Source: Galbibacter sp. BG1 (lineage in GTDB: Bacteria > Bacteroidota > Bacteroidia > Flavobacteriales > Flavobacteriaceae). Taken from it: DNA of 64,000 nucleotides. Positions 34,978 to 44,996 of this stretch are shown here, in pieces; positions within the stretch are counted from its first letter, which is position 1, and each line of letters begins with the position of its first letter. A program made the translations under genes and the position numbers. The stretch lies in contig NZ_CP058364.1 of the NCBI RefSeq assembly GCF_013391805.1, positions 2,547,501 through 2,611,500 on the forward strand, in the 5' to 3' direction. A model generated the notes under the pieces. The model saw only the letters and a list, made by a program, of their open reading frames with translations, was not told the DNA's origin and ran no database searches.

Positions 34978-36531
34978 TTAGCTGGCTTTTTTGCGCTTTC
35001 TATAGGTGCTATAACCATACCAAATACCTAAAATAATTAGGAAGTAAACAAGGTAAGAACGTGGTTTCCCTTCGCCACCAACAGTGGTAAACACTCGATC
35101 CCAACGAACTTTGTTCCAAAAAGGGCCGCTAGCATTGCTGTCGTAACTAAACCAAATAAAAACTGGTTTTCCTACAATATGATCTGCAGGGACATAACCC
35201 CAATAACGGCTGTCTTCTGAGGCATGCCTGTTATCTCCCATCATCCAGTAATAATCTTGCTTGAAGGTGTAGGTAGAAGTTGGTTGGCCATCGATTAAAA
35301 TTTGATCTCCTCGCACATCTAATGTATGCCCTTCGTATTCAACAATTATTTTTTTGTAGAGCGGAAGCACCTCTAAGTTGAGATCTACTGTTTTCCCTTC
35401 TTCTGGAATGTAAATAGGCCCATATTGATCTTGGTTCCATTGGAAATCGCCGGACTGCGGATAAACCGAAGTTAATTTAGAACTGTTCGGGGCTTCTATA
35501 TTCCGCTTTACATTAACCACATTCGGATTGTCCTCTAGTTTACTAGCCGCTTCTTCCGTCATAGCAGAAAAGAAGTATACTCCTTGTTTTACTTGTCCAA
35601 AAGGTCCCGTAACACCATATCTCTCATACATGTATCTTGGTGTTAATTGTCCTTTGGCTTCTACATAATACGAAAATTGAGGTTTTGCGCGATCTGGCAA
35701 TACAGTTTTTTTACCATTTATGTAAACAAATCCATCCTTTATAGAGAGTGAATCTCCAGGAATACCCACACAACGCTTAACGTAATTCGATTTTTTATCA
35801 ATTGGTTTGCGGATGCGCTTGTTTGTTTTAACAAAAAATTGCTCTACCGTATCGGCGGGCCAGCTAAAAACAACAATGTCGTTACGCTTTATTTTTTGTA
35901 ATCCGGGTAGCCTAAAATAGGGGAGTTGTGGCTTTTTTAAATACGATTTGGTGTTTATTACCGGAATGGTATCATGCACCATAGGAAAAGCTACGGTGGT
36001 CATGGGTGTTCTCGCCCCATAGTGAAACTTACTTACGAACAAAAAGTCGCCCACCAACAATGTTTTTTCAAGTGATGAGGTAGGTATTACATAGGGTTGC
36101 ATGAAATAGGTATGCACAAGAGTGGCTGCTACTACTGCAAAAAGGATAGAACTTATCCATTCACCGGCGGCACTTCTTGGTTTTAAGCTTCTGTCGTTAA
36201 TATAAGTTACATCCAAGCCGTAGTTTACATAATAAATGTAGAAACCAAGAGTTAATACTACCAACCAAGTGTCTGTGGTGCTATTCCTACCAAAACTCCG
36301 TATGGTCTCTACCCATATAACGGGAAACATAATAAGATTAATTATAGGAATAAAAAGTAAGATGGTCCACCACCAAGGCCTGTTAATAATTTTCATTAAA
36401 ACAACAGCATTGTAGACGGGAATAATTGCTTCCCAGGCTTTTCTTCCAGCTTTTACATATAATTTCCAAGTTCCAAGAAAGTGGATTACTTGAATTACTA
36501 GGAAAAAAATGAACCATTGTGTCATTGTCAT
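34978..36531 (-). CDS. lepB: Signal peptidase I with N-terminal DUF5684-like membrane domain
   Basis: Cleaves signal peptides at the periplasmic face of the inner membrane. The 517-aa length is about 1.5 times the E. coli enzyme. Residues 1-110 are an extra membrane region of four hydrophobic helices (AGRKAWEAIIPVYNAVVLMK, WWTILLFIPIINLIMFPVIW) resembling DUF5684. The catalytic domain begins near 125: Ser in YVIPTSSLEKTLLVGD, Lys in YVKRCVGIPGD, then GDNRHASEDSRYWGYVP. A large insertion (about 270-400) between the Lys box and the last box is typical for Bacteroidota. A start at the second Met is possible. Between dapB and wbqC. Confidence 0.93.
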   Translation of the reverse strand: MTMTQWFIFFLVIQVIHFLGTWKLYVKAGRKAWEAIIPVYNAVVLMKIINRPWWWTILLFIPIINLIMFPVIWVETIRSFGRNSTTDTWLVVLTLGFYIYYVNYGLDVTYINDRSLKPRSAAGEWISSILFAVVAATLVHTYFMQPYVIPTSSLEKTLLVGDFLFVSKFHYGARTPMTTVAFPMVHDTIPVINTKSYLKKPQLPYFRLPGLQKIKRNDIVVFSWPADTVEQFFVKTNKRIRKPIDKKSNYVKRCVGIPGDSLSIKDGFVYINGKKTVLPDRAKPQFSYYVEAKGQLTPRYMYERYGVTGPFGQVKQGVYFFSAMTEEAASKLEDNPNVVNVKRNIEAPNSSKLTSVYPQSGDFQWNQDQYGPIYIPEEGKTVDLNLEVLPLYKKIIVEYEGHTLDVRGDQILIDGQPTSTYTFKQDYYWMMGDNRHASEDSRYWGYVPADHIVGKPVFIWFSYDSNASGPFWNKVRWDRVFTTVGGEGKPRSYLVYFLIILGIWYGYSTYRKRKKAS

Positions 36532-36625
36532 AGTAGTATGTTTTTATTTTTCAGCACCTAAATAAAGAAGTAAAAATATAGTATTTCTTCAGTTTTAATT
36601 TTAAAAGTGGCTTAAAATGTGGTTT

Positions 36626-37327
36626 TTAAGTTAAGTTTAACACGTCTTTCATGCTGAAAACACCTGTTTTTCCTACAATCCATTCAGCAGCAATTACAGC
36701 CCCTAAAGCAAAACCTTCGCGGTTATGGGCGGTGTGTTTAATTTCTATAGTGTCTACATCACTTTTATAGGAAATGGAATGTGTCCCTGGAACTTCGGGT
36801 TCACGCAGTGCTTTAATCGGAATTTCATTTTCACTGGCTTGATCCAGTTTCCAGCCTGTTTTATCGGAGTTTTTAATGATTCCTTCTGCTAAGGTAATAG
36901 CCGTACCACTGGGAGCATCCAGCTTTTGGGTATGATGGATTTCCTCCATACTTATCTTGTATTGAGAAAGGTTCTTCATCATAGTGGCTAAGTATTCGTT
37001 TAATTGAAAAAATACATTAACGCCTAAGCTAAAATTGGATGCGTAAATAAAAGCCCCATCATTTTTCTTGCATAGTTCTACGGCATCCTCGTATTTATCC
37101 AGCCAACCCGTGGTGCCAGAAATTACAGGTACCCCATTTTCTAAACAAAGCGAAATATTCTTAAATGCTACGTTTGGGATACTGAAATCGATAGCTACTT
37201 CTGCTTTTGTTATATCAAAATCTTTGGTGTTTTCATCTACTCTGGCTACAATTTCGTGCCCTCTCGAGGTCGCTATTTGCTCAATCATTTTCCCCATTTT
37301 TCCGTATCCAAGTAAAGCTATTTTCAT
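36626..37327 (-). CDS. dapB: 4-hydroxy-tetrahydrodipicolinate reductase
   Basis: Reduces the dihydrodipicolinate precursor with NAD(P)H in lysine and diaminopimelate synthesis. The 233-aa product starts with the nucleotide motif MKIALLGYGKMGKMIE and has the catalytic region EIHHTQKLDAPSGTA, where the His pair and Lys are conserved, and HTAHNREGFALGA at the C-terminus. It is slightly shorter than E. coli DapB, as in other Bacteroidota. In the parAB-lepB cluster, 27 bp after the DUF5683 gene. Confidence 0.95.
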   Translation of the reverse strand: MKIALLGYGKMGKMIEQIATSRGHEIVARVDENTKDFDITKAEVAIDFSIPNVAFKNISLCLENGVPVISGTTGWLDKYEDAVELCKKNDGAFIYASNFSLGVNVFFQLNEYLATMMKNLSQYKISMEEIHHTQKLDAPSGTAITLAEGIIKNSDKTGWKLDQASENEIPIKALREPEVPGTHSISYKSDVDTIEIKHTAHNREGFALGAVIAAEWIVGKTGVFSMKDVLNLT

Positions 37328-37354
37328 TGTAAATATTTTAGGTAGTAATTTTTC

Positions 37355-38119
37355 TTAGAAATTAAAACTTAACTGAACCCCGTAATTCGGATTGTAATCC
37401 AATTGGTTTTGTTCGTAATAAGGTTTTAAAGAAAGTTTTTCGTTAACGTTAAACTGTTTTAAATGCGCTGTAACGTTGGCATCGATAATATTTAACGCAT
37501 ATAAACCAATAGTAATGAGTAGCGATAGATCCCTATTCTGTTGATAGAATTCTTGGGCATCACGGAGGGCGTCGTCGCTCACATCTGGATTCCCAGGCAC
37601 TATGCCACTATTGTTTATATCGTAAAATTCATCATCATAATAGCCTGCTAGTCGTCTTTTGAAAGCGTCCCTATAACGGTTGTATTGTTGGGTATTGTCA
37701 ATATAGAAATATAGTCCGGTACCAATAGCCCCATAAACAATAGGAACTTTCCAGTACGTTTTATTGTAAATTTGCCCGAGCCCTGGTAAAATAGCGGAAT
37801 AAAAAGCTGCTTTGGCCGGGGAAAGGGGATCGATATCTACCGGTAGACTTGCTAAACTATCCAGTTTTTGCTGCCTTTTAAGTTGGCGTTTTTCTTTTTT
37901 TGAAAGGGTATCTATAGCAACTGCCAGAGAATCTTTGGGCTCGTATTGTCTTAAACTATCTTGGGCTTCTTTCTCAAGTTTTTGCAGTTCGCGTACCGTC
38001 ATTTCGTGCGTAGCATCAGTCTCTGCCTTTTTGCTTACAGAGTCTGTTGCTTTTTCTTGAGCTGCGAGCGTAACATGAAAAAGCAATAAAAATATGGCGA
38101 CAATACTTTTTTTAAACAC
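37355..38119 (-). CDS. DUF5683 exported membrane-associated protein
   Basis: A 254-aa protein with a signal peptide (MFKKSIVAIFLLLFHVTLAAQ), a charged Lys/Glu/Ser stretch with coiled-coil character (about 35-95, ELQKLEKEAQDSLRQYEP), then the DUF5683 domain starting at PAKAAFYSAILPGLGQIYNK, which recalls small membrane domains with LPGxGQIYN signatures. Function is unknown, but the gene sits between parB and dapB in many flavobacteria. Its ATG shares one base with the parB stop codon. Confidence 0.85.
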   Translation of the reverse strand: MFKKSIVAIFLLLFHVTLAAQEKATDSVSKKAETDATHEMTVRELQKLEKEAQDSLRQYEPKDSLAVAIDTLSKKEKRQLKRQQKLDSLASLPVDIDPLSPAKAAFYSAILPGLGQIYNKTYWKVPIVYGAIGTGLYFYIDNTQQYNRYRDAFKRRLAGYYDDEFYDINNSGIVPGNPDVSDDALRDAQEFYQQNRDLSLLITIGLYALNIIDANVTAHLKQFNVNEKLSLKPYYEQNQLDYNPNYGVQLSFNF

Positions 38120-39015
38120 TATTTTAAAAGTTTTGTAAGACGTAAAAAGTCTTCTTTCGAATGAAATGGAATAATAAGCTTCCCCTTTCCATTCTTAGCT
38201 ACTTTAACGTCTACTTTAGAAGAAAAGTATTCCGTGAGTTCTTCTACATTTTCTGAAACGTAATCAGGTAACTCCGGGGTAGTGTTTTTAGTTGATTTAG
38301 GATCTTTTTCAGTTTGATATTCACGTACCAATTTTTCTGTTTCCCTAACGGAAAGATTGTTGGTAATTATTTTTTCGTAAATCTCTAGCTGGTCTTTTTT
38401 ATTTTCAATGTTGATAAGGGCCCGCCCATGACCCATGCTTACAAAACCATCGCGCATTCCTGTTTGAATGATAGGATCCAGCTTTAATAAACGCAAATAA
38501 TTGGTAATGGTAGAACGTTTTTTCCCTACGCGGTCACTCAGTTGTTCCTGTGTAATGTTAATTTCATCTATTAGGCGTTGATACGATAAAGATATTTCTA
38601 TGGGGTCAAGGTCTTGGCGTTGAATATTTTCCACCAAAGCCATCTCCAGAGATTCTTGATCGTTGGCAATACGGATGTAGGCAGGAACAGATGTTAAGCC
38701 CGCCAATTTAGAGGCCCGCAACCTACGTTCCCCAGAAACCAATTGATATTGGTTAAAGTCGATTTTTCTAACCGTTATGGGTTGAATAACCCCTAATTCC
38801 CTAATGGAAACCGCCAATTCTTGAAGGGTTTCTTCATTGAAATTGGTACGGGGCTGAAACGGGTTTACTTCAATGGCATCCAGTTCCAATTCAACAATAT
38901 TACCTACTACTTTATCTGCATTTTTATCAGAAGCCGATTTAATATCGTTCTCCGGATCTTTCAACAACGCAGATAATCCTCTTCCTAAAGCTTGTTTTTT
39001 AGTTGCCTTTGCCAT
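38119..39015 (-). CDS. parB: Chromosome-partitioning protein ParB
   Basis: CTP-dependent DNA clamp that loads at parS and works with ParA in origin segregation. The 298-aa chain shows the N-terminal ParA-interacting start (KKQALGRGLSALL), the CTPase region GVIQPITVRK and SGERRLRASKLAG, the HTH region ITQEQLSDRVGKKRSTITNYLRL... (SMGHGRAL), and a C-terminal dimer domain. Directly abuts parA (no gap) and overlaps the DUF5683 gene by one base. I see no parS-like palindrome nearby. Confidence 0.96.
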   Translation of the reverse strand: MAKATKKQALGRGLSALLKDPENDIKSASDKNADKVVGNIVELELDAIEVNPFQPRTNFNEETLQELAVSIRELGVIQPITVRKIDFNQYQLVSGERRLRASKLAGLTSVPAYIRIANDQESLEMALVENIQRQDLDPIEISLSYQRLIDEINITQEQLSDRVGKKRSTITNYLRLLKLDPIIQTGMRDGFVSMGHGRALINIENKKDQLEIYEKIITNNLSVRETEKLVREYQTEKDPKSTKNTTPELPDYVSENVEELTEYFSSKVDVKVAKNGKGKLIIPFHSKEDFLRLTKLLK

Positions 39016-39789
39016 TTAAACCGTTTGCTTATTCTTTTTAATTATTTCATGAGCTAGACTAAGGTAGTTAGTGGCACCTTTGCTCGTAGCATCATAATTA
39101 ATAATTGTTTCTCCATAACTAGGAGCCTCACTTAAGCGTACATTTCGTTGAATGATGGTATCGAAAACCATATCGCTAAAGTGTTTCTGTACTTCTTCTA
39201 CTACTTGGTTGGAAAGTCTTAATCTAGAATCGTACATGGTTAATAATAACCCTTCGATATCCAGATTTGAATTGTGTATTTTTTGAACGCTCTTTATAGT
39301 GTTCAACAGTTTTCCTAATCCTTCCAATGCAAAATATTCGCATTGAATAGGAATAATAACCGAGTCTGATGCCGTTAAGGCATTTAAAGTTAAAAGGCCT
39401 AGAGAGGGAGCGCAGTCAATTAATATATAATCGTAAGTTTCCCGTAGTCCTTTAATGGCCTTAGCTAGCATATATTCTCTTGCATCCTTATCTACGAGTT
39501 CTATCTCGATAGCAACAAGATCTATGTGAGCAGGTATTAAATCAACGTTTGGGGAATCCGTTTTTATAATAGTATCTTCTGGTTTAGCAGAATGCTCTAA
39601 TAATTGATACGTACCTCCTTCAACCGTTTCAACATCTATTCCTAATCCGGAAGTAGCATTAGCCTGCGGATCCGCGTCGATAAGAAGTACTTTTTTTTCC
39701 AGTACCCCAAGAGCGGCAGCGAGGTTTACAGATGTTGTGGTTTTTCCAACACCGCCTTTTTGATTAGCTACAGCAATTACTTTGCCCAT
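39016..39789 (-). CDS. parA: Chromosome-partitioning ATPase ParA (Soj)
   Basis: A 257-aa Walker-type ATPase that drives origin segregation with ParB. Deviant Walker A is ANQKGGVGKTTTSVNL at residue 9 onward, Walker A' is LLIDADPQANATSGLG, and Walker B is YILIDCAPSLGLLTLNAL. No extra N-terminal DNA-binding domain, as expected for chromosomal Soj-type ParA. It heads a six-gene minus-strand cluster that runs to wbqC. The 248 bp upstream contain AT-rich sequence with a GTTAAC and TTGTTGAACAA palindrome but no clear promoter. Confidence 0.96.
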   Translation of the reverse strand: MGKVIAVANQKGGVGKTTTSVNLAAALGVLEKKVLLIDADPQANATSGLGIDVETVEGGTYQLLEHSAKPEDTIIKTDSPNVDLIPAHIDLVAIEIELVDKDAREYMLAKAIKGLRETYDYILIDCAPSLGLLTLNALTASDSVIIPIQCEYFALEGLGKLLNTIKSVQKIHNSNLDIEGLLLTMYDSRLRLSNQVVEEVQKHFSDMVFDTIIQRNVRLSEAPSYGETIINYDATSKGATNYLSLAHEIIKKNKQTV

Positions 39790-40037
39790 GTGTTATATTT
39801 CGATTTTAGTAAGGTGTATTTTAGTCAGGTAAAAATACGATTATTTGTGAGTTTAGAAAATGAATTTTGTTAACAGTTGTTCAACAATTTGTTTTGTAAG
39901 ATTAAAGGTGTGTATATCCGTTTGTGTTTCAGGTTTGTTGTTTCATCTATAAGGCTTCATATTCCTCGTTTTAGTTTGAAAAAAATATTCAAACTTGCAA
40001 TAAGGGACATGAAGCTCTAATACCTTGATCGTGCTGC

Positions 40038-40922
40038 TTAACCCTTAGATTTTTTACTTCGAATCATTGCTTCGAGCATATCCCACATTTCCTCTGGAAC
40101 TGCTTCCAATAGATTAAACTGTCCAGCGCCTTTAAGCCACTCGCCACCATCTAGGGTTATTACTTCCCCATTTAGGTAAGCACCAAAATCAGAAACCATA
40201 TAAGCAGCTAAATTGGCCAATTCTTGATGATCTCCAACCCTTTTTAGCGGTACTTTTTTAGCGAGGTCGAATTTCTCTTTTAAGTCACCTGGTAAAAGAC
40301 GATCCCATGCGCCTTTAGTTGGGAAGGGTCCTGGTGCGATAGCATTAAAACGCATACCGTATTTTGCCCATTCCACAGCCAAACTTCTGGTTAAGGCCAA
40401 TACTCCCGCTTTTGCGGTGGCCGATGGTACTACGTAGGCAGAACCTGTCCAGGCATAGGTGGTAACAATATTCAGTACATTGGTATTTTCCTGTTTGGTG
40501 TCTATCCAATGTTTACCAAAAGCCAAGGTACAATTTTTAGTTCCTTTTAGCACAATATCGATAATAGTATCAAAAGCATTGGCCGAAAGTCTTTCTGTAG
40601 GAGAGATAAAATTTCCAGCAGCGTTGTTTAACAAAATATCTACTTTTCCGAATTTATCGATTACTTTTTTGTGCATTGCTTCCACTTCATCGTAGTTTCT
40701 AACATCGCAAGCTACGGGAAAGCTCATACCTCCCGTTTCTTCTTCCAGTTCTTTAGCTGTATTTTCGAGCTTGTCCAAGCTTCTGGAAGTAATGGCAACT
40801 TTGGCTCCCAATTCCAAAAAATATTTTGTCATTGCTTTGCCTAAGCCGCTGCCACCACCGGTAACTACTATGTTTTTCCCTTTGAGGGCATCGTCGCGAA
40901 GCATTTTATCGGTATATTTCAT
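40038..40922 (-). CDS. SDR oxidoreductase, 2,4-dienoyl-CoA reductase type
   Basis: NADPH-dependent reduction of 2,4-dienoyl-CoA in breakdown of unsaturated fatty acids. The 294-aa Rossmann protein has VVTGGGSGLGKAM and LNNAAGNFISP. At the usual YxxxK site it reads SAYVVPSATAKAGV: the Tyr is replaced by Ser, exactly the layout of mammalian DECR1-type reductases, as is the following block EWAKYGMRFNAIAPGPFPTKGAWDRL and ANLAAYMVSDFGAYLNGEVI. The gene stands alone, 74 bp upstream in transcription order from no obvious partner, near the methylmalonyl-CoA mutase genes. Confidence 0.85.
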   Translation of the reverse strand: MKYTDKMLRDDALKGKNIVVTGGGSGLGKAMTKYFLELGAKVAITSRSLDKLENTAKELEEETGGMSFPVACDVRNYDEVEAMHKKVIDKFGKVDILLNNAAGNFISPTERLSANAFDTIIDIVLKGTKNCTLAFGKHWIDTKQENTNVLNIVTTYAWTGSAYVVPSATAKAGVLALTRSLAVEWAKYGMRFNAIAPGPFPTKGAWDRLLPGDLKEKFDLAKKVPLKRVGDHQELANLAAYMVSDFGAYLNGEVITLDGGEWLKGAGQFNLLEAVPEEMWDMLEAMIRSKKSKG

Positions 40923-40996
40923 TTTTATATTTTTTTAAGGTTACAAGGTTCATTTAATTTTAACTTCAGATCTTTACCGTTGGCTGTTTCGTTTGG

Positions 40997-43129
40997 TTAA
41001 TCAATTAAAATCTCCAAAATTTTAATAGCTGCATCACTTATTTTTGTTCCTGGTCCAAACACGGCTACGGCACCAGCATCGAATAGATGTTGATAATCTT
41101 GCTGAGGTATTACTCCACCTACTATTACCATAATATCTTCCCTTCCATAATTCTTTAAGGCTTCAATTACTTTTGGTACTAAAGTTTTGTGTCCGCCGGC
41201 CAAAGAGGAAACACCCAGGATGTGTACATCGTTTTCTACGGCTTGTTTAGCGGCTTCCTGTGGTGTTTGAAAAAGCGGACCAATATCCACATCAAAACCA
41301 ACATCAGCATAACCCGTGGCGACAACTTTTGCCCCGCGATCATGACCATCTTGTCCCATTTTGGCGATTAGGATTCGGGGTCTGCGACCATCTTGTTCTG
41401 CAAACCTATCTGCTAATGCCTGTGCTTTTTCGAAACTTTTGTCGTTTTTCACTTCTTTTGAATAAACGCCGCTAAACGATTGGATTTTAGCTTTGTATCG
41501 TCCGTAAACTTCTTCTAGCGCAAGGGATATTTCTCCCAAAGTGGCTCTATTTCTAGCGGCTTCCACGGCTAAAGCTAATAAATTTCCATCGCCTGTTTGC
41601 GCCGATTGTGATAATTTTAAGAGCGAAGCCTGTACCGCTTCCTCATTTCTATTGGCTTTAAGGGCCTCCAACCGTTCCACCTGTTGTTTTCGTACTTGTT
41701 GGTTATCCACTTCCAGGATTTGAAGCGGATCTTCCTTTTTGAGTCTGTATTTATTTACGCCTACAATAACATCACGGTTGCTATCTATTCTGGCTTGCTT
41801 GCGTGCTGCGGCTTGCTCAATACGCATTTTCGGGATGCCAGCTTCGATGGCTTTGGTCATTCCACCCAATTCCTCTACTTCCTCAATGAGTTTCCAGGCC
41901 TTTTCTACAATTTCATTGGTTAGGCTTTCTACGTAATAACTTCCTGCCCACGGATCTACCGTATTGGTAATGCCTGTTTCTTCCTGAAGATATAATTGCG
42001 TATTTCTGGCAATTCGGGCAGAAAAATCGGTAGGCAAGGCTATAGCCTCGTCCAAAGCGTTCGTATGTAACGACTGGGTGCCGCCAAAAGCCGCTGCCGC
42101 AGCTTCGATACACGTTCTTGCTACATTGTTAAATGGATCCTGTTCTGTTAAACTCCAACCGCTGGTTTGGCAATGGGTGCGTAGGGATAAAGATTTTTCA
42201 TTTTTTGGATGAAACCTTTTAACCAATTTAGCCCAAAGCATTCTTCCTGCACGCATTTTGGCAATTTCCATAAAATGATTCATGCCAATGGCCCAGAAAA
42301 AAGATAGCCGTGGAGCAAAGGTATCGACATCCATTCCAGCTTCAATTCCGGTTTTTATGTATTCCAATCCGTCTGCTAGGGTATAAGCCAGTTCAATATC
42401 TGCGGTGGCCCCAGCTTCTTGCATATGATATCCTGAGATACTGATGCTGTTAAATTTTGGCATATTTTTACTGGAGTACTCAAAAATATCGGCCACTATT
42501 TTCATGGAAGGAGTGGGAGGGTAGATGTAAGTGTTTCTCACCATAAACTCCTTTAAAATATCGTTTTGTATGGTTCCAGAGAGTTTTTCTGGGGCTACGC
42601 CTTGCTCTTCTGCAGCCACAATATAAAAAGCCATAATAGGTAATACCGCCCCATTCATAGTCATGGAAACCGACATTTTATCAAGCGGAATTTGATCGAA
42701 AAGAATTTTCATGTCCTCCACAGAATCTATGGCCACTCCTGCTTTTCCTACGTCTCCTTCCACACGCGGGTGATCGGAATCATATCCGCGATGGGTAGCC
42801 AAATCAAAAGCTACCGAAAGTCCTTTTTGGCCCGCTTCTAAATTACGTCTGTAAAAAGCATTGCTTTCTTCTGCCGTAGAAAATCCGGCATATTGGCGTA
42901 TCGTCCATGGCCTTCTTACATACATTGTGGAATAGGGCCCTCTTAAAAACGGAGGAAAACCTGCTGCAAAATCCAAGTGTTCCAGTGCGTCTGCATCTTT
43001 TTTTAGATACACCTGTTTTAAGTCGATTTTTTCAGCAGTAGGAAAGTTAGCTTGAGAAACTTCTTTAACTTCTTCTTTTGCTTTTTTTGTTCTTTCTAAA
43101 GTGAGGTGTTGTACATTTTTCCGCTTCAT
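40997..43129 (-). CDS. mutB: Methylmalonyl-CoA mutase, large subunit
   Basis: B12-dependent interconversion of methylmalonyl-CoA and succinyl-CoA. The 710-aa chain has the catalytic barrel ([68 protein letters not shown]) and a C-terminal cobalamin-binding domain (residues about 575-705) with the ligand motif [16 protein letters not shown] and [10 protein letters not shown]. It overlaps mutA by 4 bp. No MeaB/ArgK chaperone gene is adjacent in this window. Confidence 0.97.
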   Translation of the reverse strand: MKRKNVQHLTLERTKKAKEEVKEVSQANFPTAEKIDLKQVYLKKDADALEHLDFAAGFPPFLRGPYSTMYVRRPWTIRQYAGFSTAEESNAFYRRNLEAGQKGLSVAFDLATHRGYDSDHPRVEGDVGKAGVAIDSVEDMKILFDQIPLDKMSVSMTMNGAVLPIMAFYIVAAEEQGVAPEKLSGTIQNDILKEFMVRNTYIYPPTPSMKIVADIFEYSSKNMPKFNSISISGYHMQEAGATADIELAYTLADGLEYIKTGIEAGMDVDTFAPRLSFFWAIGMNHFMEIAKMRAGRMLWAKLVKRFHPKNEKSLSLRTHCQTSGWSLTEQDPFNNVARTCIEAAAAAFGGTQSLHTNALDEAIALPTDFSARIARNTQLYLQEETGITNTVDPWAGSYYVESLTNEIVEKAWKLIEEVEELGGMTKAIEAGIPKMRIEQAAARKQARIDSNRDVIVGVNKYRLKKEDPLQILEVDNQQVRKQQVERLEALKANRNEEAVQASLLKLSQSAQTGDGNLLALAVEAARNRATLGEISLALEEVYGRYKAKIQSFSGVYSKEVKNDKSFEKAQALADRFAEQDGRRPRILIAKMGQDGHDRGAKVVATGYADVGFDVDIGPLFQTPQEAAKQAVENDVHILGVSSLAGGHKTLVPKVIEALKNYGREDIMVIVGGVIPQQDYQHLFDAGAVAVFGPGTKISDAAIKILEILID

Positions 43130-44502
43130 AAAGACTCCTTTTTCAAACGTTCTTTTTCCAATTCTTCAGCCAGTCTCTTCTCTATAATGGGTTCGATAAG
43201 TGTTTTTCGCGGCTCGGTTTTAACAAAAGGGTACAATTCCAAATCGTTTTGCATCCGGTCTTCTAAATTTTGAAATTTATTGGAGCCTACCAAGGTTTTC
43301 TCCTTTTTTAGAAAAGCATCATTTTCCGCTGCGGCACTTTCTTTTATTTTTTTCTGAATTGTATGTTCTTTCAGTTGCTTTAAAAATCCGCCTCCAGCTT
43401 CAATACTTTTAAACAATGCTAACGCTTTTTCTGCCAGTTCTTCCGTAAGGGATTCTATATAATACGTTCCATCAGCAGGATTTTGTACTTTGTCGAAATA
43501 GCTTTCATGTTTGAGGATTAACAACTGATTTCTGGCAATCCTCGATGCGAATTCATTGTCTTTATGGTAAATAGCATCGTAGGGTAAAGTGCAAATGGTA
43601 TTGGCTCCACCTACAATGGCGCTCATGTATTCTGTGGTGGAGCGCAACATGTTTACATTGTAGTCGTAAATGGTTTTATTGCGCATGGATGGAAGGCAGA
43701 AAATGAAACACTCTGCGTTTAATTTATATTCTTTGGCCAAGGTTTCCCATAACAGTCTTAAAGATCTTATCTTGGCTATTTCCATAAAATAATCACTACC
43801 AACACTTATGTTAAAGGTAAATTTGGAAGTGAGGTTTTCCTCATAATTTAAATATTCATGAGCATGTGCTAGGGCGTATGCCAATTGCTGAACGCTGTGG
43901 GCGCCTGCATTTTGATACAGCGAAACATCGATGGAAACAGAGGATTTGATGTGGTTATATTCTTTAACGAACCCTTGAATTTCGTAAAAGGTTTGAAGGT
44001 CTTTCTTCATATCGAAAAACCAATTGCCGCTTTTAGCCAAATTGCCAATAATATCCAGCTGGAAATATATTTTGGCGTTTTTATCCTTGGTAAAAAGGGT
44101 CAGTTCTTTTACAAAAGCAAATGATAAAAATTCTGTTTGAATGTGGATTCCAACTGTTTCAAAAGGAAACTCATCAAAGAGTTCTTGCAGGTTGATTTCT
44201 TCCGAAGGAAAAACAAAGAGCAGGCTTTCTGTTCCTTTTTTAATGGATTGCAACGCTTTTTTATTGGCACCAGAAGCTTTTGCCACATAAACCCGTTCGC
44301 AGCTATTCCATGCAGGATTTGGCATGGGGTGAAGAATTTCGGGTAAATCTTCTGCGTTATAAAAAGGCTTTATGTCTATTCCTTCCGGAGTTTTGGTAAT
44401 TAAGGTGTCGTTGTAGTCTTCACCTTTTAATTCAAACTGTATTTTTTGTTTCCATTGTTTGGCGGAAACCTTTGTAAATTCGTTAAAAAGGGAATTGCCC
44501 AT
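43126..44502 (-). CDS. mutA: Methylmalonyl-CoA mutase, small subunit
   Basis: Catalytically inactive partner of MutB in the heterodimer. The 458-aa chain keeps the barrel fold ([65 protein letters not shown]) but lacks the C-terminal B12-binding domain, which makes it shorter than the usual ~620 aa small subunit; the short form is common in Bacteroidota. Overlaps mutB by 4 bp, so the two are translationally coupled. Confidence 0.93.
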   Translation of the reverse strand: MGNSLFNEFTKVSAKQWKQKIQFELKGEDYNDTLITKTPEGIDIKPFYNAEDLPEILHPMPNPAWNSCERVYVAKASGANKKALQSIKKGTESLLFVFPSEEINLQELFDEFPFETVGIHIQTEFLSFAFVKELTLFTKDKNAKIYFQLDIIGNLAKSGNWFFDMKKDLQTFYEIQGFVKEYNHIKSSVSIDVSLYQNAGAHSVQQLAYALAHAHEYLNYEENLTSKFTFNISVGSDYFMEIAKIRSLRLLWETLAKEYKLNAECFIFCLPSMRNKTIYDYNVNMLRSTTEYMSAIVGGANTICTLPYDAIYHKDNEFASRIARNQLLILKHESYFDKVQNPADGTYYIESLTEELAEKALALFKSIEAGGGFLKQLKEHTIQKKIKESAAAENDAFLKKEKTLVGSNKFQNLEDRMQNDLELYPFVKTEPRKTLIEPIIEKRLAEELEKERLKKESL

Positions 44503-44666
44503 GTTGGTTTGTTTTTACTCGTTTTTTTGGAAACCTTTAATGTATTCACTTAGCAAACTTTAAAAGTCACTACTCCTAGTTGCATAGAACTTGTGGTTCC
44601 GGCACACAAATGCACCTATGAATGTCCTTATGGCGATGTATCGTGTGCTAAACGCCAGGAGCAAAG

Positions 44667-44996
44667 TCAATCGGTGTCCAAGCTATCTTCATATTCTATC
44701 AAATAAATTTCTTCGTCTTCTTTTTTAAGATAATATTCTTCCCTGGCAAATTTTTCCAGTTCTTCTTTGCTATTCAGTTTTTTTAAAATAGACTTATCTT
44801 TTTCAATGGCTTCCTTTAAGTGCATTTTTTGTTCTTCCAGCTTTTCAATTTCCTTATTTAGCTCCCTATGAGTAAACCAATAGGAGTTGGTATCAAAAAA
44901 AAGCATCCAAATAACAAAAACAGTAAGCACCAGCACATAAATATTACTGAAAAACCGAAACCATTTTGACTTTCTTATTTTTTTAAGCTTCATCAT
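44667..44996 (-). CDS. Septum-formation initiator (DivIC/FtsB-like)
   Basis: A 109-aa bitopic division protein. One transmembrane helix (about residues 17-37, IYVLVLTVFVIWMLFF) is followed by a leucine-rich coiled coil (NKEIEKLEEQKMHLKEAIEK) and the family motif KFAREEYYLKKEDEEIYL. FtsB/DivIC proteins link FtsQ and FtsL in the divisome. It overlaps the uridine kinase stop by one base, an arrangement seen in other flavobacteria. Confidence 0.9.
   Translation of the reverse strand: MMKLKKIRKSKWFRFFSNIYVLVLTVFVIWMLFFDTNSYWFTHRELNKEIEKLEEQKMHLKEAIEKDKSILKKLNSKEELEKFAREEYYLKKEDEEIYLIEYEDSLDTD

Noticed and set aside
39790-40037. Possible parS site or chromosome origin next to parA
   Set aside because: No TGTTTCACGTGAAACA-type parS and no cluster of TTATCCACA DnaA boxes; only small AT palindromes are present.
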